DNA of 64,000 nt from Bacteroidales bacterium (lineage in GTDB: Bacteria > Bacteroidota > Bacteroidia > Bacteroidales > UBA932): positions 1 through 64,000 of the forward strand of contig JAHHQQ010000011.1 in assembly GCA_020026275.1 (NCBI GenBank), written 5' to 3'. The stretch's first letter is position 1; each line of letters begins with the position of its first letter. Shown here one piece after another: positions 25,031 to 32,083 of this stretch. A program made the position numbers and the translations under genes. Below the pieces are notes generated by a model, which saw only the letters and a list, made by a program, of their open reading frames with translations, did no database searches and was not told the DNA's origin.

Positions 25031-25042
25031 TGTATACAATAA
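25031..25042. promoter_or_regulatory. Perfect 12-bp palindrome upstream of feoAB
   Basis: ATTGTATACAAT is self-complementary and lies about 100 bases upstream of the feoAB start, in the feoAB-cutC gap. It could be an operator for a dimeric regulator. A chance palindrome in AT-rich DNA is also possible. Confidence 0.3.
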
Positions 25043-25091
25043 TATATACACAGTTATGGGTATGGGACAAGAGCAGACAGGTGTTGAGTAT

Positions 25092-25844
25092 TCAGAAATT
25101 CTGAGAGAGAATATCCACGGTAGTCTTTACCAGCTGGGCGGAAGTGATCTGGTTGGAGAATTCGTCAATCTGGACGGAACCGCCCATGCTCACCTCCTTT
25201 CTGCGGAAGGTCATATGGCCGGGAACGCTGGTCCGCAGGGAAGAATGGAACTGGTTGGCTCCGCTCTCCCGGATGAGTTCTTCCAGGTTACTCGGTCTGA
25301 CGCCGCTGCCTGCCATGATGCCGATTCGTCCATGTGCCTCCTTGACCAGAGAGCGGATCATTGGCGCCCCTTCCGGTGCCGTCGGAGCGCAGCCGCTGGT
25401 GAGGATGCGGGTAAATCCACCTTCTGAAATCAGAGTCTCCAGCATCTTGTGCGGGTCTCTGCAGACATCAAAAGCCCTGTGGAAAGTGATCTGCATCCCT
25501 TCAGCCGCTTTGAGCAGCAATCGGTTGGCCTGCTGGTCATATTCGCCTTCCGGATCAAGACAGCCGAATACGACTCCGTGAGCACCCAGTTTTTTTGCCA
25601 GCTGGATGTCGTAGATCATTTCTCTCAATTCTTCTTCATTGTAGTGAAAGTCTCCGCTTCTCGGGCGGATGATGACATGTACGGGAATGGAGATAGCCTT
25701 GAGGGCTTCTGTGATCATGCCGGCAGACGGGGTGGTGCCTCCTTCTGGGATCCCCATGCACAATTCCACTCTAGTCGCACCTCCTTTTTCTGCCTCAATG
25801 CAGCTGGCAACAGAGTTGGCACATATTTCCAATTCATAATTCAT
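25092..25844 (-). CDS. cutC: CutC family protein (PF03932)
   Basis: A 250-residue TIM-barrel protein of the CutC family. It has the family start LEICANSVASCIEAEKGGA and RVELCMGIPEGGTTPSAG. IIRPRSGDFHY, THRAFDV-type FHRAFDVCRDP and MAGSGVRPSN follow. The family is named for copper homeostasis in E. coli, but its biochemical role is unsettled. Here it lies upstream of feoAB on the same strand, 160 bases away, with its own -7 candidate. The divergent neighbour is the Gfo/Idh/MocA cluster. Confidence 0.93.
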   Translation of the reverse strand: MNYELEICANSVASCIEAEKGGATRVELCMGIPEGGTTPSAGMITEALKAISIPVHVIIRPRSGDFHYNEEELREMIYDIQLAKKLGAHGVVFGCLDPEGEYDQQANRLLLKAAEGMQITFHRAFDVCRDPHKMLETLISEGGFTRILTSGCAPTAPEGAPMIRSLVKEAHGRIGIMAGSGVRPSNLEELIRESGANQFHSSLRTSVPGHMTFRRKEVSMGGSVQIDEFSNQITSAQLVKTTVDILSQNF

Positions 25845-25867
25845 GAAACACCGTGTGTTAAGTCATG

Positions 25868-25875
25868 CAAATGTA
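25868..25875 (-). promoter_or_regulatory. Candidate -7 element for cutC
   Basis: TACATTTG on the minus strand, 24 bases before the cutC start, matches TAnnTTTG. There is no TTTG at -33. Confidence 0.4.
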
Positions 25876-25945
25876 CAGAAATATGTTCAGAGTTCCATGT
25901 TAAAATTTATTAATAACAACCGTATGTGTTATGGAAATATTTTAA

Positions 25946-25953
25946 TATATTTG
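25946..25953 (+). promoter_or_regulatory. Candidate -7 element for the oxidoreductase cluster
   Basis: TATATTTG matches TAnnTTTG exactly, 53 bases before the ATG at 26006. The -33 position reads TATG, so the match is partial. Confidence 0.4.
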
Positions 25954-26005
25954 TCAAGTTACGGAAAGACCGCAAAGACTAATACTAATTAACTGATATA
26001 ACAAT

Positions 26006-27310
26006 ATGGGACAATCAAGAAGAGACTTTCTGAAGAAAGCGGGATTGGGGATTGGTATGTTCACCATCCTCCCGAGACAGGTCCTGGGGGCTATGGGGAA
26101 CAAGAAATATGTTGCTCCAAGTGACCAGTTGACCAAAGGAATTATCGGAACGGGTGGCATCGGTATGACGAACCTTCATTTTTCAAATGATCCGTCTTGC
26201 CGTCTGGTCGCCTTGTGTGATGTGGACAGGAACCATTTGTCCGGAGCTGTCAATGCCGCCAAGGAAAGATGGAATATACAGCCTCAGACTTACTCGGACT
26301 GGCGTGATCTGGTCCATGATCCCAATGTTGATGTTGTTCATATTGCGACTCCGTCTCACTGGCATGGAATCATGGCAGTGGAGGCAGCCCGTGCCGGAAA
26401 AGACATTTTCTGTGAAAAGCCGATGACCAGGACGATTGGCGAAGGCCAGAAGCTGGTGGAGGTGATCAAGGAGAATGGAAACATTTTCCGACTGGATACC
26501 TGGTTCCGATTCAAGGATACTTTCTATGGTCTGGGCACGACCGTGGAACCGTTGAAGAAATTGGTTGAAAGCGGTCTGCTCGGTTGGCCTCTGACGGTCC
26601 GGATTTCCGGTGCAACCGGTTTCGCATGGAAGTTCTTCTGGACGGGAAAGGAGAATCTGGTGCCGCAGCCGATACCGGAGGAATTGGACTATGACATGTG
26701 GTTGGGACCTGCCCCTTACAAGCCATACCATCCGCATAGGGTACATTCCACTTTCCGTGGTTATTGGGATTACGAGAGTGGCGGACTGGGAGACATGGGA
26801 CAGCATTATATCGACCCTGTCCAGTATATTCTGGGCAAGGATGACACCTTCCCTGTCAAAGTGGAGGTGGATGCGCCTGAGCAGCATTCCGACGCCGTCG
26901 GCATCTGGAGATCCATCACCTACACCTACGAGGATGGCTGCAAGATTATCCTGGAGGGCGAAGGCTTTGAGAGCCAAGGAAAAGTGCCATATATCGAAGG
27001 GCCGAAAGGCAAAGTCTACAAAGGCTTCGAGTGCACCATCCCGGACATCATGTACAAGTTGTCTGAAATGCCGGATCCGGCACCGCGCCATACCGATTTC
27101 ATAGAGTGTATCAAGAACCGTCAGAAGTTCGCTCTGGACGAGGTGATCGGCCACCACAGCTGTACTGTCGTCAATATGGGTTCATGCGCATTGCGTTTAG
27201 GCAGGACATTGAATTTTGATCCGAAGACCCAGCGCTTCATCGGCGATGATGCCGCCAACCAGCTGATCAACCAGCCGATGCGTTCACCATGGGCTTCATA
27301 CATGTTATAA
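26006..27310 (+). CDS. Tat-exported Gfo/Idh/MocA family oxidoreductase
   Basis: A 434-residue NAD(P)-dependent sugar oxidoreductase with a twin-arginine signal at the very start (SRRDFLKKAGLGIG, Arg5-Arg6). A Rossmann domain follows (KGIIGTGGIG, then DVVHIATPSHWHG) with the family lysine in CEKPMT. The C-terminal domain (GGLGDMGQHYIDPVQYILG) is typical of Gfo/Idh/MocA enzymes from sugar-processing clusters. Export by Tat with a bound cofactor is expected, and tatA-tatC lie 8 kb downstream. It is followed 16 bases later by a 3-keto-disaccharide hydrolase fusion, suggesting it oxidises C3 of a glycoside in the periplasm; that role is inferred. Confidence 0.9.
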   Translation: MGQSRRDFLKKAGLGIGMFTILPRQVLGAMGNKKYVAPSDQLTKGIIGTGGIGMTNLHFSNDPSCRLVALCDVDRNHLSGAVNAAKERWNIQPQTYSDWRDLVHDPNVDVVHIATPSHWHGIMAVEAARAGKDIFCEKPMTRTIGEGQKLVEVIKENGNIFRLDTWFRFKDTFYGLGTTVEPLKKLVESGLLGWPLTVRISGATGFAWKFFWTGKENLVPQPIPEELDYDMWLGPAPYKPYHPHRVHSTFRGYWDYESGGLGDMGQHYIDPVQYILGKDDTFPVKVEVDAPEQHSDAVGIWRSITYTYEDGCKIILEGEGFESQGKVPYIEGPKGKVYKGFECTIPDIMYKLSEMPDPAPRHTDFIECIKNRQKFALDEVIGHHSCTVVNMGSCALRLGRTLNFDPKTQRFIGDDAANQLINQPMRSPWASYML

Positions 27311-27326
27311 TCAAGAGGTATAGAAT

Positions 27327-30077
27327 ATGAAAAAGATATTATCGATCGTTTTGTGCCTGTTCATGACGTTGGCCGTCTATGGACAGGATGCACGTCAGAG
27401 GACTGTCGAGACCATTGTCGCAGATGTGCTCGCCCAGCTTCCTGCTCAATCCGGCAGTGATTTTGAGACCAACTTCGAGGACCTTGCCAAATCGGCTCCT
27501 CGTTCTGTGGAAGTGCTCGCTTCCATGTTCAAGCCATTGTCAGAGGGCAAGAACAACCTGCTGCAATATGCAGTGGCAGGACTGGTTACCTATGCCAGCG
27601 ATGCGGAATGCTACAAGGAACAGGTCAATCTCGGACTTTCCCACGCCATTGCCAGCTGCCGTGATCTGGACAACAAGGCATTCTTCCTCAGACAGTTGCG
27701 TTATGTCTCTTCTGGAAAGAATGTGGAACTGATGAAGTCCTGCATCTCTGAACCGAAACTTTCCCCATTGGCACTGGCCGTGCTGGAAGAAGTGGAAGGC
27801 GGCAGAGAGGCTATCCTCGAACTCGCCCAGGCCGGCAAGATAGAGAAGGCGCTGCTTGCAAGAAGTGTCGCCACCCTCGACCTCGTTGAACTGGAACCGG
27901 TACTGGTCGGCTGGCTGGAAACCGGAGAACTGAATGAAGACCAGCATGCCGCTGTCTGCATGACTTTGGGCAGCATGGGCACCGAGGCTTCACTGGAAAT
28001 CCTCAAAGAAGAATCTCTCTACGACTACGCCGTACTGGTGGACCGTCTCTCCCATTCGGGAAATGTCAAAGCGGCCGCCAAAGGCGCATCTTACCTGATG
28101 AAGTCTGGAGTGCCTCATCTGAAGATGCACGCTGCGCGTATCCAAATGGAGCAGAAAGGAGAGAAAGGCGGTCTGAAACTTTTGAAGAAAGCGCTGAAAG
28201 ACGAGAACAGACCTTATCGCAATGTCGTGCTGAACGATGCTACCGAAATGTTCGGTGTAGAGAAAGTCGAAAAAGTTGTTGCCAAGAGCTTCTCTTCCGC
28301 AAATGACGAATGCAAGACGGATCTGGTCAACTGGATTGGAAACCATCAGCTGACCCAGTCCGCTGATCTGGTTCTTTCTGTTCTTTCAGGACAGGGTGAA
28401 CTGGCACAGGCGGCCATTGCCGCTGCCGGCAAATTGGGTACGGAAGAAACCGTATTGGCCGTCATCAACCAGTTGGGTGGCGAGAACACTCCTGCCGCTT
28501 TGGCCGCATTGAAGGCGGTCAAAGGTCTGGACTTGGAACAGCTTGCTGTCAAGGCTTATCAGGAAACGACCTCCATTCTGACCAAGGAAGGTCTGTTGCA
28601 GCTTGCCTCCATCCGGAAAATGACTTTGTTCGCTCCAATCGCTTTCGCGGCTTTGTCTGATGACAAGCTGTCTGCTGCCGCTCTCCAGAATCTGAGCGGT
28701 CTGGTAGGAGAAGGGGACATCGAGCAACTGGGTTCTTTGCTGGAAGAAGCCGAGGGAGAACAGGTAGCGCTGCTCCAGAACGCTTTTTCAGAAGCGCTCC
28801 GCAATCTTTCTGCAGAGAACCGATATGAGATGGTCACTGGACTGATGGCTCAGACTGCCGAGAAATCCAATTTCTATCCTGTTCTGGCAGAAACCAATAC
28901 CGATGCGGCAGTCAATGAACTCTATGCCGCATACAATGCCGGAGAGCAGGCTGCTTTGGCAAGTCTTACCCAAATCAACAATTACAAGGCCGCTCCGGTT
29001 CTTCTGGAGATTGCCAGAAAACATCCGGAACTCGCCGACCAGGTTCTTCCGAGATATGTCGGACTGGTGGAATATCATGAACCGAATGTGGATGTCAAGA
29101 GATTCGCTTTGGCAGGTGCCATGGAATTGGCGCAGTCTTCTCAGGTGAAGAACAAGATCATCAATGCCATTTCTGCCATCCCGACCATGAAGGCATTCCT
29201 TCTCGCCGGCAGATATCTGGACAATGAGGAAACGGCCTATGCTGCAGCAATGGCTGTCAAGAACATTGTCGCAACCACCAAGGAGGAAATTGACTATGCA
29301 GCTCTGAAGAGCAATCTGGAGAAAGCGATCAAGATTTTTGAAAGGGCAGGTTCTGCCGATGACGGCTATGCTGTCGACCAGCTCAAGAAGGTGCTGGTGG
29401 AATCTGAACCGTCTCCAAAATTTGAATTGAGCGCAGAAGAGAAGGCACAGGGTTTCGAAGTGCTGTTTGATGGAACCGACCTGGACAAATGGCAGGGAGA
29501 CAAGGAGGGATACACTCCAGTCAATGGTGCCATCCTGGTATCTGCCAACTATGGCTCCACCGGCAACCTCTACACCAAGAAGGAATACCGCAACTTCGTC
29601 TTCCGTTTTGAATTCTGTTTCCTCAAGCCGGCTGTGAACAACGGAGTCGGTATCCGTACCCCAATGGGAGTGGACGCTGCGTTCGATGCAATGTGCGAGG
29701 TCCAGATTCTGGATCACGACGATCCGGTCTATGTGGGACTCAATCCTTATCAGGTGCACGGTTCTGTCTACGGAGTGGTGCCTGCCAAGAGAATTGTCCA
29801 CAAACCTCTGGGAGAATGGAGTACCGAAGAAATCAGAGTGGAAGGTGACCACATCACGGTGACTGTGAACGGAGAGGTGATTGTCAATGCCAATGTCAGA
29901 AAAGCCTGCAAGGGCCATAATGTGGCACCGGACGGCAGCACATACAATCCATATATCGTTGACAAGAGGAATCATCCGGGCATGTTCAACAAGAAAGGCT
30001 ATGTCTCCTTCTGTGGTCATGGTGCCGGTCTGAAACTTAGAAATGTGCGAATCCTCGATTTGGGGGACAAACAGTAG
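27327..30077 (+). CDS. HEAT-repeat protein fused to a 3-keto-disaccharide hydrolase (DUF1080) domain
   Basis: A 916-residue exported protein (signal MKKILSIVLCLFMTLAVYGQ). Residues about 25-705 are an alpha-solenoid of HEAT-like helices rich in Ala, Leu and Glu, for example ALAVLEEVEGGREAILELA and AALAALKAVKGLDLEQLAVK. Residues about 710-916 form a jelly-roll PF06439 domain (VLFDGTDLDKWQG, CEVQILDHDD, VHGSVYGVVPAK, KPLGEWSTEEIRV, LKLRNVRILDL). Relatives of this domain cleave 3-keto-glycosides by elimination/hydration. The typical NSG of the family reads NNG here and GEWN reads GEWS. It sits between two Gfo/Idh/MocA oxidoreductases, as expected for oxidise-then-cleave chemistry. The solenoid is probably a scaffold or glycan-contacting platform. 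Confidence 0.85.
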   Translation: MKKILSIVLCLFMTLAVYGQDARQRTVETIVADVLAQLPAQSGSDFETNFEDLAKSAPRSVEVLASMFKPLSEGKNNLLQYAVAGLVTYASDAECYKEQVNLGLSHAIASCRDLDNKAFFLRQLRYVSSGKNVELMKSCISEPKLSPLALAVLEEVEGGREAILELAQAGKIEKALLARSVATLDLVELEPVLVGWLETGELNEDQHAAVCMTLGSMGTEASLEILKEESLYDYAVLVDRLSHSGNVKAAAKGASYLMKSGVPHLKMHAARIQMEQKGEKGGLKLLKKALKDENRPYRNVVLNDATEMFGVEKVEKVVAKSFSSANDECKTDLVNWIGNHQLTQSADLVLSVLSGQGELAQAAIAAAGKLGTEETVLAVINQLGGENTPAALAALKAVKGLDLEQLAVKAYQETTSILTKEGLLQLASIRKMTLFAPIAFAALSDDKLSAAALQNLSGLVGEGDIEQLGSLLEEAEGEQVALLQNAFSEALRNLSAENRYEMVTGLMAQTAEKSNFYPVLAETNTDAAVNELYAAYNAGEQAALASLTQINNYKAAPVLLEIARKHPELADQVLPRYVGLVEYHEPNVDVKRFALAGAMELAQSSQVKNKIINAISAIPTMKAFLLAGRYLDNEETAYAAAMAVKNIVATTKEEIDYAALKSNLEKAIKIFERAGSADDGYAVDQLKKVLVESEPSPKFELSAEEKAQGFEVLFDGTDLDKWQGDKEGYTPVNGAILVSANYGSTGNLYTKKEYRNFVFRFEFCFLKPAVNNGVGIRTPMGVDAAFDAMCEVQILDHDDPVYVGLNPYQVHGSVYGVVPAKRIVHKPLGEWSTEEIRVEGDHITVTVNGEVIVNANVRKACKGHNVAPDGSTYNPYIVDKRNHPGMFNKKGYVSFCGHGAGLKLRNVRILDLGDKQ

Positions 30078-30119
30078 GAAGGGACATTTCAATGTATTTT
30101 GAAATTTATTGTTAAATTT

Positions 30120-30155
30120 GAGATTCTGCTGCAATATCTTTTGTGGCAGAATCTC
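30120..30155 (+). promoter_or_regulatory. Hairpin between the HEAT/DUF1080 gene and the second oxidoreductase
   Basis: GAGATTCTGC (30120-30129) and GCAGAATCTC (30146-30155) are perfect 10-bp arms around a 16-base loop, 15 bases before the next ATG. No T run follows, so it is not a classic terminator. It could be an RNA processing or translation-control element. Confidence 0.4.
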
Positions 30156-30170
30156 AAAGTTGGTAGCCAG

Positions 30171-31418
30171 ATGAATAACCTGAAAGTTCTGAAAATAGCC
30201 GCTCTTGGTGTCGGAAACCGTACCCGGAAGTATTTGAAATATGTGACTGCCCATCCGGAGTCCTGCAAACTGGAAATGATAGTGGAGAACAGTCCGAAAC
30301 GTCTGGAAGACGCTCAAATGGAGTATGGGCTTCCGGAGGAAAACTGTTTCGCTTCTGCGGAAGAGTTCTTCCGGCAGAAGAGGGACATTGATGTGGTGAT
30401 TGTCGGAACTCCAGATTGTCTTCATTTCCATCAATGTATGTCAGCCATTTCACATGGTTATCATGTGTTGCTGGAAAAGCCGATTGCGCAGACGGAGGAA
30501 GAGTGCCGGCTCATTGATGAGGCTGCACGGGCAGCCGGCGTGAAGGTGGCAGTCTGCTATGTGCTGCGTTTCCATCCTTATTTCAAGAAACTGAAGGAGA
30601 TTCTCTGCCAGAGCAATCTGGGCAAGATCATTTCCATCCACCATACGATTGATGTCGGTCTGGACCGTATGATGCACACTTATGTGAGGGGACCATGGGG
30701 CGTGGCGGAAGATACGACCCCCATCTTTCTGTCCAAATGCTGTCATGATGTGGACATCCTTCTGTGGCTGCTGGATAGCCGGCCGATTCGGGTGTCTTCA
30801 TTCGGCTCTTTGAGGTGGTTCTGTCCGGAAAATGTGCCGGAAAACAGCACCGACCGCTGCATTACCTGTCCGGTGGAAAAGAACTGTCCTTTTTCTGCGG
30901 TGGAAATGTATCGCCGCAGAAAAGTGTGGATTGACAACTTCGTTGTATCTGAAGGACAAACCCGGAAGGAAGTGATTGAGGAAGAACTCAGAAGCGGACG
31001 TTTCGGCCGCTGTGTCTTCCGTTGCGGCAATGATGTCATGGACAATCAGATAACCAGTTTCGACACGACCGATGGGGTTTTGGTGGATATCACGATGGTG
31101 TCCATGACTCGAGAAGACGGCCGCCGCCTGAGAATCAACTGCGCATGTGGGGAAATTTTCGCTGACGGGAATACCATTGAGGTGAGACATTTCAATGGCA
31201 ATAAACCTGAATTTTATGATTTTACTGAAATAAATAAGTTACCTTTGCATAGCAATGCCGATTTTGCGGTTATTGAGGATTTGTTGGAATCTGTCCACAA
31301 TCCGGAACATCCGTTGAAGAGCTCCATCCATGATGCGATCGACAGCCATTTGTTGTGCTTCAAGGCAGAAGAAAGTCGGCTTGCTGGAGAGGTCAAGATA
31401 GTGTATGAAAAGGAATAG
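30171..31418 (+). CDS. Cytoplasmic Gfo/Idh/MocA family oxidoreductase with cysteine motifs
   Basis: A 415-residue NAD(P)-binding oxidoreductase (Rossmann start KIAALGVGNRTRKY; active-site motif LEKPIAQ). A mid-protein insert carries paired cysteines, DRCITCPVEKNCPFSA and later RCVFRCG, suggesting a structural metal or disulfides. The open frame extends upstream to 30099, but the start at 30171 (MNNLKVLKIA) matches the family start and follows a hairpin. It has no signal peptide. It could interconvert 3-keto-sugars and sugars in the cytoplasm, complementing the exported enzyme upstream. Its last 14 bases overlap queH. Confidence 0.85.
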   Translation: MNNLKVLKIAALGVGNRTRKYLKYVTAHPESCKLEMIVENSPKRLEDAQMEYGLPEENCFASAEEFFRQKRDIDVVIVGTPDCLHFHQCMSAISHGYHVLLEKPIAQTEEECRLIDEAARAAGVKVAVCYVLRFHPYFKKLKEILCQSNLGKIISIHHTIDVGLDRMMHTYVRGPWGVAEDTTPIFLSKCCHDVDILLWLLDSRPIRVSSFGSLRWFCPENVPENSTDRCITCPVEKNCPFSAVEMYRRRKVWIDNFVVSEGQTRKEVIEEELRSGRFGRCVFRCGNDVMDNQITSFDTTDGVLVDITMVSMTREDGRRLRINCACGEIFADGNTIEVRHFNGNKPEFYDFTEINKLPLHSNADFAVIEDLLESVHNPEHPLKSSIHDAIDSHLLCFKAEESRLAGEVKIVYEKE

Positions 31419-32031
31419 AGGACATAATTTTCACTTGGAAGTTCCGGGAGGAGAGACGAAAGTGCTGCTCCATACCTGTTGCGCTCCATGCTCTTCAGCA
31501 ATCATCGAAATCATGTTGAAACAGGGCCTGCGTCCAGTCATATTCTACAGCAATTCCAACATTTATCCGGAGGAAGAATATCTTAAGAGAAAAAATGAAT
31601 GTCAGCGTTATTCACTTGTCAATGGAGTGGAAATCGTTGAGGATCAATACGACCATGAAGAATGGAAATGTATCGCCCGTTCCTTGGAAAATGAACCGGA
31701 GCGAGGCAAGAGGTGTTTCCAATGTTTCCGTTTCCGTCTGGAGAGGGCTGCCCGTTATGCTCAGGAACACGGTATTCGTGTATTGACAACTACATTGGCT
31801 TCTTCCCGTTGGAAAAATCTTGATCAGATCAATGTGGCAGGAGAATATGCCTGCAGTCTTTTTCCAGATGTCATCTGGTGGGACCAGAATTGGCGGAAAG
31901 GTGGACTTCAGGAGCGCAGGGGGCAGATCATCAAGGAAATGGACTTCTATAACCAGTTGTATTGCGGTTGTGAATTCAGCATGCAGTCCAGTCCTGCCTT
32001 CAATGCAGCAGTACAAGGTGAATCCTTTTAG
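31405..32031 (+). CDS. queH: Epoxyqueuosine reductase QueH
   Basis: QueH (208 residues, DUF208) performs the last step of queuosine synthesis on tRNA. The conserved cysteines are HTCCAPCS near residues 25-29, KRCFQCF near 104-107, and YCGCEFS near the C-terminus. They ligate the iron-sulfur cluster and support catalysis. It overlaps the end of the oxidoreductase gene by 14 bases and is probably translationally coupled to it, although no metabolic link is evident. The unrelated tRNA-modification gene is likely a passenger in this transcript. Confidence 0.94.
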   Translation: MKRNRGHNFHLEVPGGETKVLLHTCCAPCSSAIIEIMLKQGLRPVIFYSNSNIYPEEEYLKRKNECQRYSLVNGVEIVEDQYDHEEWKCIARSLENEPERGKRCFQCFRFRLERAARYAQEHGIRVLTTTLASSRWKNLDQINVAGEYACSLFPDVIWWDQNWRKGGLQERRGQIIKEMDFYNQLYCGCEFSMQSSPAFNAAVQGESF

Positions 32032-32083
32032 CTGGACTTTGTAGAAATAATTAGTCGCAACACATAATTTTTGTCACATCATC

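Noticed and set aside
28788..30434. Long open frame on the minus strand opposite the HEAT/3-keto-hydrolase gene
   Set aside because: The translation is rich in His, Ile and Cys with no family resemblance, while the plus-strand frame has a signal peptide, repeats and a recognisable domain. It is an antisense artefact.
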